64,000 nt of DNA from Luzula sylvatica (lineage: Eukaryota > Streptophyta > Magnoliopsida > Poales > Juncaceae), in NCBI GenBank assembly GCA_946800325.1, contig OX326959.1, forward strand, positions 999,501 through 1,063,500, in the 5' to 3' direction. This document shows positions 11,208 to 23,218 of this stretch, piece by piece; position 1 is the stretch's first letter; every line of letters starts with the position of its first letter. A program made the position numbers and the translations under genes. The notes beneath the pieces are model-generated. The model was not told the DNA's origin and made no database searches. It saw only the letters and a program-made list of their open reading frames with translations.

Positions 11208-11456
11208 TGTTATAAAATAAAGAACAAAAAAGAGAATTGGAGGAGACAATATTTTTATTGAAATGGCTGAATCAATACAATAGCCACTATCTCCTTTATA
11301 TAGGAAGGGATGAGTGAAGGCCAAGAAACATTTTGCCATATAAAACGCTACAATATAAGGAAATAATACAATATCAAATATACTAAATATCCTATAATTA
11401 ATGTCACCATCTTCACAAGATTTGTTGCTTGACATCTATATATTATATTTATAACA
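11208..11456 (-). repeat. 3' LTR of the Copia element
   Basis: 249 bp, TG...CA ends, immediately after the polypurine tract when read on the minus strand. Related LTRs are at 16865-17113 and 60025-60281. Confidence 0.92.
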
Positions 11457-11649
11457 CTCCCCCTTGGATGTCAATATTTTATACGCATGAGAAGCTACCT
11501 CGTTAAAAACCTGGTCTGGAAAAACCCAATGGGATAAAAACTACGACTAGGGAAAAATAGTGTAGCGCGTATTGTTTCTCCCCCTGATGGGTACAAATAT
11601 CTCCAAAATAACGGAGTCTAATCTTATGTCTTAATTGCCTGAAAGTTTA

Positions 11650-12350
11650 GTTGGCAAGAAAATCTTCAAGATTATTACTTGAGCGAATTTGGCAGATATC
11701 CATTTCGCCGCTCATCCGGAGCTTGTGTGAGAAAAATAAATTTGGAGAATTATCCTTGTCAGGAACGCGCCTCATTAAAAATCTTGCCAGGAAAACCCGT
11801 TGGGATAAAACCATGGTCAAGGAAAAAAGAGTGCAGTGCGTACTAAATCTCTCCCTCATATAGGCAAATCTCCTTAAGAAGACGAAGTGTCATCTTGTAG
11901 ACCAAGTTCAAGAAAGATGCAATGACAACGACTTGGTGAAGAGATCATCCAGGTTATCATTCGAGTAAATTAGTTGGACGTTTATCTCACCATTATTTTG
12001 GGTCCGTGAAGTGCTGCTTGTTAGGACCAATTATACTCAATGTGGTACTTCTGGACCAACAAAAATCTCATTATCATCTTTAGGACCAAAACCAATCATT
12101 CTTTTTATAAATGGATTGATCACAATGAATGAGATTAATGGGTGAGACTTGTACATATTAAACGTTCCAAGATATTCTCTACATGAACAAATACCCCATT
12201 TTTTATATACTCGATTTGCAGACAAAGGGAAAACATTTTCTTTTCTGGGTCTTTATGCAGTTCTTGCAACTTCTTCAGGAGTTTCAATGATATTCAAATC
12301 ATCGATGTATACTGCAAATCCATAATTTAACCTCGTGACAAATACACATT
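11650..12350 (-). pseudogene. Decayed Copia pol (reverse transcriptase and RNase H remnant)
   Basis: Minus-strand translation in shifting frames gives recognisable Copia pieces. Near 12350-12260 the catalytic-site region reads YIDDLNIIETPEE; then (near 12225-12037) SHPLISF and GPKDDNE..GPEVP, as after the RT domain; near 11750-11650 IRSSNNLEDF, as at the RNase H end. Stops and shifts separate them, so no protein is made. It shows the parent was an autonomous Copia element. Confidence 0.75.
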
Positions 12351-15300
12351 GATTTTAATCCTTCTGGGATTTTCATAACATTATAAAGTGATCCATATTT
12401 TATTATAACATCCACGAGAAGTAATGGGAGTCCTCGAGATTGCCAATATAATCAAAATCTGAGTGTGATTTCATTTCTCATTGCAAATTTTTATACATAC
12501 ATGTTTATAGTTCGTACGTTGCCTATAATATTTGTTTGGACTACAGGTCCAAAATCTTCACGTTTTTCAAGTGAATTTGATTCTTCTGGAATTGCTTTTG
12601 TCAGTTTGAATGTGAATGGAGAATTGATTAAGGAATTTCTTTTTAGATATTTATATCATTAAAATCAGCCTCGTTAAAACCTTACTAGGTAAAATCCAAT
12701 GGGACAAAAATCCTAGTGAAGGAAAAAGAGTGCAATATATTGTGTTTCATACGCTTCATAAGTTGCCTCGTTAAAAAAACTTGTCAGGAAAACCCAGTGG
12801 AACAAAACCATGATCAAGGACAAAAATAGTGCATTGCGTATTATTTCTCCCCCTCATGGATACAAATATTATGTGACTAAGAAGTTCAATCTTTTGCACT
12901 AGCTGTTTTGAAATTTTAGTTCCCACCGACAAACTAATTTCTTCAAGAAATATTTATTATATTTGTAATCCATGAAAAATAATGTTTCACATTCGATATC
13001 TTTCACGTCAAATTTCTTCTTTTAGTACTTGTCTTTTAGAACTCTTCGGGAGTTCAAATAATTATAAATTAAACACTATTTAATATTTATATATAATAAA
13101 TATGCATCTGCGAATTTGATCATTCATACCGGTATATATATTCTTACTTATTACATCGATTATATCTTATGGATCAAATTACTATTCATGCAAAGATCTT
13201 TGTAATTTAATATATCTCTCGCGAGTTTAAATTGTATGCTTCATGCATTATAAATCCTTCGGGGATTTTCATGAATATCGTAGCAAAATGAGTCACGTGA
13301 ATAATCTGATATAATAAATACAAGAAACAATTTTAGTCCTTCAGAGACATTTAAACAAATTAAAAACATAAATACAATTTGTATCACCATGTAAGGTGGT
13401 TTTCGGACTTCGGGTCCATCAATTTCAATTTTTTATGTGATTTCTGTTATTGGCCAATTATTTTTAAATGTCGACATTCCACAATTGATTTAATTTTTCA
13501 GATCCTCGTTTTATTAATTATAAATTGAAAGCGCACCCATGCCAACTTTCTAATAACTATAGTTTTATTTCAGTTCCATCTTCTTCTAGTAGAGACATTA
13601 TTTGGAGATCTCATTATTTTCAACATTTTCGATGTTGTCAGGTACCTGAACCTTTTCTAAAGGTTATATATTTATTTATTTATGTCAAATCTACTAATTA
13701 ATCTTTCAATATCCATTTTAAAAGGATATAAATTATTAGAAGTATTATCAAATTCTTTATTTCCAACTTTTTATCATGCTCTTTTTTATTCCTTTGGATT
13801 TGTAGTATTGGAACCGATTGGTCGACCAAGCTTCTGGGTTATATCAAATTTAAAATTATCCAAGGATATTATACTATAAATATGAGCATTTTAGACTGGA
13901 AACTTTTACTCTTTATTCATTCTTGTATTGATCAGTGCATCAAATCACCGATTTGCAATTTCGTGCAAATAATTTATTTATGAACTCATAGTTCATGTTT
14001 ACATGTTCGAGGATCTGATGTGATGATGCAACTCATATAATTTCTAATTTTTCCAGTTTTCATTCTCTCCCCCTGATTTAGGCACGAGTTGTTGATATTT
14101 TAATTAATATCTAATGAAGTTCTTCGGGACTTGCATGATATCTTATATCTTATATCTTCAAAACTTTTACTCATGTTTGGTTATTTCATAAACCATCTTA
14201 GTTGTTTATGTAATTTCTCCTTCAGAGATTTCATATTTGCAACATACATATTAAACTTTGTTGCTTTCTTGAATGTAAACTTCTAGTTTACAAATACATT
14301 TTTAAACTTTTTGTTCGTGTATATCATTTGAACTTCTGGTTCAAATAAATAAATGTTCATGATATACAATTTTACAGAATAAATCAACCATATATATACC
14401 AAACACTTCTTTTAACTCGTCCATGTGTTATCACACATCTACTACACATAAAAAATAAATTGAGTGAATACTTTTTGCTCCGATCACTCACAAGTTATAA
14501 AAAATGGGGAGTATTTATGATAAATAGTTGGTCTTAATCGAGTCATAATCGTGACATGCATATTCTATGTCTAAGCAATTAATCCAAATCATGGAATTGC
14601 TTTTTTGTTTTATAAATTGAACTTCGGGTTCATAATAACATAATTTCAATTTTACTAATATAATTGCATGTCATAAAAATAAACTAATATGTTTCTATTA
14701 ACATAATGATTCTTTTGGGAGCAACATAAATAATGTATTTTCTAGAGCAATCATATAAAAACTCTTCTAGAGTAACCAATTATAAACATACGCTCTTGTA
14801 ATTTAATATACGCATTTTTTATTGATGAAATAAATAATTCGACATAAAATACACTTTATCTTGATAGATAAGAAAATCATCTCTTTTTCTTCTTGTTTTT
14901 CTCTTCGAGAGCTTTCATAAACAATATAGGATTTATTGTGTACTACTGGTACAATTATTTTCAAGCCACATCTTGAAGAATATATTTTCGGACTCTTTGT
15001 AAACATATTTTCACGAGTCTTTTTATTTATTATGTGATTTTGTTATCAAGATCAATATTTGTGTCGAACATAATTTGGAATTCAGCCTTCGGGGCAACAT
15101 TCACTTCTGGGAATGGAATAGAATCATTCATCAATCTAATTTGTTTTTCAATAAAAAAGACATGATAATATTAATCCAAATACTTCTTAAACTATCTTAT
15201 TTACATTTGCTTTTGCATGAGCGCATTTCTAGAATAACTTCAATTATTTATTTGTATGTCAATATTTATTCATATTGAGTCTTTAATATTAGATAAATAT

Positions 15301-16864
15301 ATTATATATTTTGTGCTCTTGCAGCTTCAGGTGCTTTCAATAACATTATCGACTTTATTAGGTGTTCTTGAACTTGAATATCGTAATTGAAACTACAGGT
15401 TTCAATAAGATAAAATTCAAACTTTGTGTGCATTAATACTGGATTGCAACTACAGGTGCAAATATGAACGATAATAGATGTGCGAACAATACAAGTACAT
15501 AAACTAAACGTACAAATAATAAATGTGCGAATAATAAATTAACATAAAATAAACATGCAAAAGTAAATATAAATATTCTCGCAACTTCTGGTGTGAATTT
15601 TCAATGAGCAACTACAGGTGCGTTAATATACACTTCTGGTGTATACAACAAGTTTCATAAAATTTTATATTATAAAAATACATAATCTAGACCACAGGCC
15701 CAAAACATGTAGCATAAACTCTTATCATCATAACATATTCATGCAACGTATACTCTTCTAGAGTTTTATGGTTTCAAGTTTAATATTATTATGCTTACGA
15801 TATTAATATCATGCTTCGGGCATTATACTATTATGCTTATTTCATTAGTATCTTGATTATGACATTAATAATGTTTGTTAAAATACTACTACACTTTCAA
15901 TGAGAATAATATTACAACTATAGATCTTTTGACCACAAATAATCATACGTATAAAAAATGATCTAGCAACTTCAAGTGCATCGGAAAAAATATATTCGCA
16001 ACTTCAGGTGCATCAATAAATATATTTTCAACTTCATTAGCATTAATAAATTCGCAACTTCAAATACATGAAGAAAAATAAACTTTACATCAATATACAG
16101 GCAACTTCTGGTGCATAATTTAAAATAAACAACTTCGGGTGCGTTAATAAAGTGAACATGCAACTTCTGGTTGCAGATAAATAAGAATAATTTGGTCAAT
16201 CTGGTATATGAATATACAACTTCTGGTGTCTATTTTCTTGTTCAATATATAACTTCTGGTTATATAATAAAATTAAAACAAATCCTCAAATAGTCATGAC
16301 CAAAAAATAACTACAATATTGATTTCGTATATGACTATAGCGCATAACAACATAACAGAATGTATAAATTCTTAAATAATCACGACGGTTTAATATGGAC
16401 TATAATACATAATAGAGAGGCATGAAATATATTGAACTAATCACGAAACTATAAAGTGGTACATGCAAATTATAAAGTGATACACAAATTATATTAAACT
16501 AATCATGAAATCTAATCACCATTTAACAAAGATAATTCATACGATTAAGATCACATTAATAAAATAAAATGAAATATGATACTCAGAAAACAGGCCATGT
16601 AGAAATGGATAAATTATAGTAGTTTGAATATGTGTATACTTTATAAAACAGACTATGATATCATATCATGTTATCTAGAATAAAAAATAGCTACTACACA
16701 GGTTGTGAGTTCTTATAAAAATATATATAATATTATGCAATACAGTTTTCACAGTTGAAAAAAAAATTGCGTACCAGATTACTCAGTATATATTTTCGTT
16801 AGAAATTTCGAAAGCTTCATGTAGTCGAAAAATCTCAGTTGGATAGAGTCTCGTGCTGATAACG
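12351..16864 (-). other. Non-coding interior of the Copia element
   Basis: AT-rich, no conserved ORF. Around 12668-12850 are two copies of a block containing GCCTCGTTAAAA.CTTG and AAAACCCAGTGG, also present at 11493-11580 and 11768-11850. From about 15570 to 16270 the motif AACTTCTGGTGC and variants recur roughly ten times. Function unknown. Confidence 0.6.
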
Positions 16865-17113
16865 TGTTATAAAATAAAAAACAAAAGAGAGAATTGGAGG
16901 AGACAATATTTTTATTGAAATGGTTGAATCAATACAATAGCCACTACCCCCTTTATATAGGAGGGGATGAGTGCAGGACAAGAAACATTTTGCCATATAA
17001 AACGCTACAATACAATGAAATAATACAATATCAAATATACTAAATAGCCTATAATTAATGTCTCCATCTTCACAAGATTTGTTGCTTGACATCCATATAT
17101 TATATTTATAACA
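16865..17113 (-). repeat. 5' LTR of the Copia element
   Basis: 249 bp, about 95 percent identical by eye to the other LTR. Adjacent on the interior side is TTATCAGCACGAGACTC, a primer-binding-type sequence also found after the LTR at 60281. Confidence 0.92.
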
Positions 17114-17118
17114 TAATT

Positions 17119-18200
17119 AAAATTTACAGGGTTTTTTTTTTAAATTCAATTTTTTAAATATCAATTTTTTAAATTAATTTCATTAGATTAATAAACAATT
17201 TGTAGGAGTCAATTCGTGATTGCAACAATATATTCATTTTTTAGAGAAATTTTTCAATCTCTCCAACTTTTTTGAATATTACGAAAACCCTCTCTAAAAT
17301 CCCTTATATATTTTTTTCCTTTCTTCAAAATCATCTTAACATTTTTGAATATTATGAAAAACTCTCTAACTTTTTGCTATGTTATTAAAGATAACCATTC
17401 CCCCCATATTTTATTTTGTAAATCCCCATAATTTAAGAAAAAGTATTGATATTAAAAATATTATATAAAATATTATTCAATTCTTTATGAATTCATATTA
17501 AGTTACATGATCAAATGTTAATACAATTGAAGATGAAAAATTTATATATAAAATACTAATAAATTAATATATAATCTACAATATTAAAAACATACATCAT
17601 ATATTAATATTATTTTTGAAATTAATTTAAAAAACCCATCAAACATTCTTTTGAATTTTCTCTTTATTTCGGAATCCATATTAATATAGTTCATACATAA
17701 CGTTTTTCCTAATTACAATAATTTGTGTAAATATATTATGTAAGAAAATACAATCCCAAAAAATGCATATTTAGTATTTACATAATTAAAGTTTTAAGTA
17801 TTTATATTTATATAAAAAAGAAATTATAAGAATCCTATATAATACTATGTAGGTTATATTTGTGTTTATATCGAAAAGTATTGCTATTTTTTAAATTGTA
17901 AACTAAAAAAAAACATATGATATTAAACAATTTTATTTATGTTTTTGCTGAATTATTTGTGGAATTACCAATAAAATTAAATTTGATACTGTTTACAATT
18001 TTAATTGCATATATAATCAATATTTTTTCTTAGTATTATATAATTGATAATGTGTCGTGACTAGGACTAGGTATGTTGTATTTGTTTATTATTTATATAT
18101 TTTGTATTGAGTGAAATATTGTGAATAATGATATAATATTTGTTATGTTTTTTTTTTTTTTAAATGTGTTATGTCTAAAATATTATTATGCAATGATATT
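17119..18200 (+). mobile_element. Helitron-like AT-rich body, unit before A2
   Basis: Non-coding, AT-rich, nearly identical to 21573-22665 and similar to 29160-30240 and 42770-43378. Shared landmarks are GATCAAATGTTAATACAATT, ACATTCTTTTGAATTTTC and TGTGTCGTGACTAGG. Part of the duplicated unit. The Helitron assignment is by linkage to hairpin-CTAG ends in related copies. Confidence 0.5.
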
Positions 18201-18208
18201 AATATATA

Positions 18209-18998
18209 AGGGGGATTTACATATTTATCCTTTGTTAAATTTGAAGTTACATATTTACCCTTCTTAAAATTTAAATATCATATGTACCCTTTCATAAATC
18301 TAAAATATCATATATGCCCAAAAAATAAAAACCATCCAAATTCTCCGTTAAAGTTAACGGTCAACATTTAAAATTACTATTTTATCCTGTGCAAATTTAC
18401 CCTTTTAAAATTCCAAAATATCATATTTACCCCTTCAAAAATAAAAATATCATATTTATCCTCTTAATAATAAAAATAGCATATGCTCCTTACGCACACG
18501 ACAAAAAAAAATCATGCCCTACAATTTAATAATATTTTTAGTTATTGTTATAATTTGCAACGAAGCTATATGTTTTTTACATTTTTGTTTTTGTCATTTG
18601 AGTTTGGCAGAATGATTACCTTTTGGAATTTTATTCATGTATTTTTTGTGTTCATATTGTTATTTTTGATGTTACATTGTTATATTCTTTGGGTAAATAT
18701 AATATTTTTATTTTTAAAAAGGTAAATATGATATTTTGGATTTTTAACGGAGAAATTGGATGATTTTTAAAAAGGTAAATATAATATTTTTGTTACATTG
18801 TTATATTCTTTGAGAAGGGTAAATATGTAAATGGTAAAATAGTTGACCGTTAATTTTAACGGAGAAATTGGATGGTTTTTAATTTTTGGGTAAATATGAT
18901 ATTTTAAATTTATGAAAGGGTAAATATGATATTTTAATTTTAAGAAGGGTAAATATGTAATTTTAAGTTTAAGAAAGGGTAAATATGTAAATCCCCCT
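18209..18998. mobile_element. DNA transposon with long terminal inverted repeats
   Basis: 790 bp. It starts AGGGGGATTTACATATTTA and ends with the complement TAAATATGTAAATCCCCCT; inverted similarity extends about 160 bp inward, including the paired blocks TTCTCCGTTAAAGTTAACGG and CCGTTAATTTTAACGGAGAA. An 8-bp duplication AATATATA flanks it (18201-18208, 18999-19006). The sister unit near 22660 shows the uninterrupted site. No coding capacity; superfamily left open (hAT or MULE) because the flank is AT-only. Confidence 0.82.
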
Positions 18999-19159
18999 AA
19001 TATATATATTATTATTTGACAAAAATAATAAATGAATTATTTGTTATTATAATGTAAAATAATTGTAACTAAGTTCAAATAATTTGATTTGAAGATGATA
19101 TTATCATTATTATATATCACAAAAGAATATATTTAGTATTATCCTAGTTAAGGTTAGTA

Positions 19160-19485
19160 TATGATATTTATTAAGCCTGTTGAGTATACTTCACATTCTG
19201 GAAAGAATGGAACATATCTTTAACCTCAAGAATATGAAGTTCCGTTATGTAATAAAATACTAAGTTACAATATATTTGTATATCTTTCTAGAAGAAAGTT
19301 AAAAGCCATTTGAAGACTTGTGAGTAGTTCAAGAGAACCAAATTTTCTTCTTACAAAGAAAATCCTCTTCTTTTCCAAGTTTCAAGTATTTTTCCGTTTC
19401 AAGTTTCAACCTTCTAGAAAGCACACACACAATTACCCTTTCGAGTTTCGATTCAACACTTTTTCTTTTCTATGTGAAAACGAAG

Positions 19486-19548
<63 letters not shown>

Positions 19549-19617
19549 GTGAATATTCTTTGCATTTCAAACACAATTCAGATCCAAATCAAGCCCTCTA
19601 TCTAATTATTTCATCAA
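19160..19617 (+). promoter_or_regulatory. Promoter region of family-A gene A2
   Basis: Closely similar to the regions before A3 and A4. TTCnnGAA motifs lie at 19196-19203, 19286-19293 and 19412-19419. The TATA-like site seen in the sisters as a few TA steps is here expanded to an uninterrupted (TA)29 at 19489-19546, ending 71 bases before the start codon. Confidence 0.5.
19489..19546. repeat. (TA)29 microsatellite at the A2 TATA position
   Basis: Fifty-eight bases of perfect TA. The same position holds only about four to six TA steps before A1, A3 and A4. Confidence 0.95.
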
Positions 19618-20360
19618 ATGGCTTCTGTCACAAAAGAAAACTTCACTTTCTCAAATCCATCTCAAATTTCTACCATTCATTTGCCAGAACTTTATTTTGA
19701 TTCATGGAAGTCGAAGAACCAAGAAATCGAAGGAAATAAGCTAGACTTCATGCTTAATTCATCAAGATTCATGAAGGACGATCCACATGAATTATCTTTC
19801 CGAGACATTGTTGTCGAATTTCCGACAATTTCGAGTTACATGAAAGAGAGTTACGCTCAAGGCACCAAAAATGACGATAAAATAAAATTAAAAAGAAATA
19901 ACACGAGCAAGAGCAAGAGTGGATGGTCTCTCTTGAAAATATTGTTTCCTTTGCCATCGAAGGTCGAGAAGACGAATAAAAGCGGTATAATCGGCAATGA
20001 TTATTCGGTTCCCAAATTGAGTTTGGAGAATACGGTTCGAAAACTAGGCGATAGTTTCGATGATGATTTTGATTTGTGGGAAGATAATATATTTAGCGAT
20101 ACGAGTTTAAGCAGCAGGAGTAGCAGCAGAAGCAATAGTATTCGAAGTAATAGCGACCATGATAGAAGGTATATTTTCATGGAATCGATCTTTGTTTTGC
20201 ATTTTTTTCTCCAATTATATAACATTTTTAATTAATAAGATGAATTTTGGTTAAATAATTATTGTTTAATGACAAATTTATGATTTTTTACAGGGATATG
20301 AATGGCTGTTTTCCCTTCTTTAACACTTGCAAGACCTGCGAAATCGTAGAAGGCAAATAG
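19618..20360 (+). CDS. Family-A unknown protein, copy A2 (two exons)
   Basis: Exon 1 19618-20168, exon 2 20294-20360, intron GT-AG; 205 residues, intact. Same domain order as A1: ENFTFSNPSQIS, HELSFRDIVVEFP block, basic KLKRNN stretch, acidic DDFDLWEDN, Ser-rich run, and exon-2 tail NGCFPFFNTCKTCEIVEGK. The first third matches A3 (KSKNQEIEGNKLDFML), while the intron, tail and 3' flank match A1 almost base for base, so the gene is a mosaic. Function unknown; no signal peptide or membrane span. Confidence 0.82.
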
Positions 20361-20659
20361 AACTGAAGAACTTCCAATTTTTTTGTTGTTGTGTACAATT
20401 CTTTGTACATAACATGATTTTGGGTATAGGAGACACGAGAGTTAGCGGTATTCAGAGTGCGAGTACGACAGTTTAGCGACCATCTTAGAGTTTTTACATT
20501 AATTTGTGTTTCAAATTCGATTTCGAGTCATTTTTATAGTGATATTTTGAGTCTCATTTATGTATAGGCTTCTGCTATATTAGTGTTTGAATTTTGATTT
20601 CGTAGTGTATGTGTATATGTGACGTATATATACTCGCGGGTTGTCGTGCCTATTTATTT

Positions 20660-20984
20660 CAGGGTGTGACAGATATTGTATGAAATATTGTGCAATAATG
20701 ATATAATATTTGTTGTGATGTTTTTTTTGTAAAATTGTGTTATATATACCTCATATATAATTATACAATGACATCAATATAAATATTAATATTTGATTAA
20801 AAAATAAATTTTTAGTTATCATAACGTAAAATAATTTAAAAAAAAATACATAATCATAGTTAAATGAGTTCCAATAATTTTATTTTGAGATAATATTATC
20901 AATATTAACATAGAATTATATATTTCGTATTACAATGAAAAATATCATCAACATATTCGTAGCGTAGCACGAATAATTTTCTAG
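20660..20984 (+). mobile_element. Helitron-like 3' end after A2
   Basis: AT-rich sequence ending in a hairpin (ATTCGT..GTAGC..ACGAAT, 20955-20974), AATTTT, then CTAG at 20981-20984 followed by T. This is the best-preserved terminus of the family in the array. Confidence 0.6.
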
Positions 20985-21356
20985 TTACTTTCATTGATCA
21001 TTCTAGTGATATAAACATGACCATATCAAGATATTTTTGGCGGGGCATAGTATAATTTCCATAATGTAATAACTCAAATAATGAAAATACTGATATGTAC
21101 ACACACACACACACACAACAACAAAAAAAAAAAAAAAAACATGAAGCAAATCAAAGTTCAGAATGTGTGAACATTTTTCATTCTTTCTCTCACTGCTCCG
21201 TAATCTAAGATTCTAAATACAGATGAAATGGAGATCTCCTTTGGAGAGAAAACGGAGAGGACTTGTATAGGTCAATGTAAACAGTTAACACGCTGGACTT
21301 GGTCACTTGAATTATAGGTGAGCGGAACGGAGTAGCACAGTCAAGTACAAAATTTA

Positions 21357-21406
21357 GTCCCACATCTTAATATTGTCTATAGTTAATGTTTCGGTATATT
21401 ATATAA
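21357..21406 (+). promoter_or_regulatory. Plant snRNA promoter (USE plus TATA) of U5 copy 2
   Basis: GTCCCACATCT at 21357-21367 and TATATAA at 21400-21406, again exactly 32 bases apart, as in copies 1 and 3. Confidence 0.85.
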
Positions 21407-21426
21407 GAGAGGTGGCTGTGGAAGGT

Positions 21427-21562
21427 AGAAAACACGCAGCTGCGTGGTGTGCGCAAAGCGAACTATTCTTTCGCCTTTTACTAAAGAATACCGTGTGCAC
21501 TCCACATCCAAGCAGCATACCATAATTTTTAGAGGGGTTTTTTCTTTCAAGGAATTGCCCCA
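21427..21562 (+). ncRNA. U5: U5 spliceosomal snRNA, copy 2
   Basis: The invariant loop CGCCTTTTACT is closed by ATTCTTT and AAAGAAT. The outer stem pairs GTGG.GTGC with GCAC.CCAC, followed by the Sm-type site AATTTTTAGAGG and a terminal GGGG...CCCC hairpin. The canonical USE and TATA lie upstream. The 5' end (AGAAAACACGC) is set about 27 bases after the TATA box and is an estimate. U5 RNA forms the U5 snRNP core and holds exon ends in the spliceosome. A minus-strand open frame across this region is a chance by-product. Confidence 0.9.
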
Positions 21563-21572
21563 ACAAATCTAA

Positions 21573-22800
21573 ATTAAAATTTACAGGGTTTTTTTGAAAT
21601 TCAATTTTGGACAAATTAATTTCATTAGATTAATAAACAATTTGTTGGAGTCAATTCGTGATTGCAACAATATATTCGTTTTTTAGAGAAATTTTTTTAT
21701 TAGGGAAATTTTTCAATCTCTCTTGAACTTTTTTGAATATTACGAAAACCCTCTCTAAAATCCCATATATATATTTTTTCCTTTCTTCAAAATCATCTTA
21801 ACATTTTTGAATATTATGAAAAACTCTTATCTTTTTGCTATGTTATTAAAGATAACCATTCCCCCCATATTTTATTTTGTAAATCCCCATAATTTAAGAA
21901 ATAGTATAGATATTAAAAATATTATATAAAATATTATTCAATTCTTTATCAATTCATATTAAGTTACATGATCAAATGTTAATACAATTGAAGATGAAAA
22001 ATTTATATATAAAATACTAATAAATTAATATATAATCTACAATATTAAAAACATACATCATATATTAATATTATTTTTGAAATTAATTTAAAAAACCCAT
22101 CAAACATTCTTTTGAATTTTCTCTTTATTTTGGCATCCATATTAATATAGTTCATACATAACGTTTTTCCTAATTACAATAATTTGTGTAAATATATTAC
22201 GTAAGAAAATACAATCCCAAAAATGCATATTTAGTATTTACATAATTAAATTTTTAAATATTTATATTTATATAAAAAAGAAATTATAAGAATCCTATAT
22301 AATACTATGTAGGTTATATTTGTGTTTATATCGAAAAGTATTGCTATTTTTTAAAATGTAAACTAAAAAAAAACATATGATATTAAACAATTTTATTTAT
22401 GTTTTAGCTGAATTATTTGTGGAATTACCAATAAAATTAAATTTGATACTGTTTACAATTTTCATTGCATATAGAATCAATATTTTTTCTTAGTACTATA
22501 TAATTGATAATGTGTCGTGACTAGGACTAGGTATGTTGTATTTGTTCATTATTTATATATTTTGTATTGAGCGAAATATTGTGAATAATGATATAATATT
22601 TGTTATGTTGTTTGTTTTAAAAAATATGTTATGTCTAAAATATTATTATGCAATGATATTAATATATATATTATTATTTGATAAAAATAATAAATGAATT
22701 ATTTGTTATTATAATGTAAAATAATTGTAACTAAGTTCAAATAATTTGATTTGAAGATGATATTATCATTATTATATATCACAAAAGAATATATTTAGTA
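21573..22800 (+). mobile_element. Helitron-like AT-rich body, unit before A3
   Basis: Nearly identical to 17119-18200 plus 19007-19150, but without the long-TIR insertion and without the preceding Copia element. It therefore supplies empty sites for both. No gene. Confidence 0.5.
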
Positions 22801-23218
22801 TTATCCAAGTTAAGGTTAGTATATGATATTTATTAAGCCTGTTGAGTATACTTCACATTCTGGAAAGAATGGAACACATCTTTAACCTCAAGAATATGAA
22901 GTTCCGTTATGTAATAAAATATTTACAATATATTTGTATATCTTTCTAGAAGAAAGTTAAAAGCCATTTGAAGACTTGTGAGTAGTTCAAGAGTGTCAAA
23001 TTTTCTTCTTACAAAGAAAATCCTCTTCCTTTCCAAGTTTCAAGTATTTTTCCGTTTCAACCTTCTAGAAAGCAGACACAATTACCCTTTCGAGTTTCGA
23101 TTCAACACTTTTTCTTTTCTATGTGAAAACGAAAGGGTATATATATATCTGTAAATATTTTTGCATTTCAAACACAATTGAGATCCAAATCAAGTCCTCT
23201 ATCTAATTATTTCATCAA
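22801..23218 (+). promoter_or_regulatory. Promoter region of family-A gene A3
   Basis: Near-copy of the A2 promoter, with TTCTGGAA near 22859, TTCTAGAA near 22945 and near 23063, and a short TATATATAT before the leader. Confidence 0.45.

Larger units (their letters stand above)
11208..17113 (-). mobile_element. Copia LTR retrotransposon with decayed interior
   Basis: 5906 bp, on the minus strand. Two 249-bp LTRs (11208-11456 and 16865-17113) start TGTTATAA and end TTATAACA; I count about 13 differences between them. A 5-bp target duplication TAATT is exact (11203-11207, 17114-17118), and the sister unit at about 21572 shows the empty site. Minus strand, after the right-hand (5') LTR, a primer-site-like CGTTATCAGCACGAGACTC follows. 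A purine tract CCAAGGGGGAG precedes the 3' LTR. The interior keeps only a decayed pol remnant (11650-12350); the rest is AT-rich with many short AACTTCTGGTGC-like motifs. No intact ORF. Confidence 0.92.

Noticed and set aside
18483..18725. 80-residue hydrophobic ORF
   Set aside because: Lies inside the long-TIR element; AT-rich low-complexity translation.
21399..21614. Minus-strand ORF across U5 copy 2 (and similar at 26336-26587)
   Set aside because: It is antisense to a clear snRNA gene and has no protein motif.
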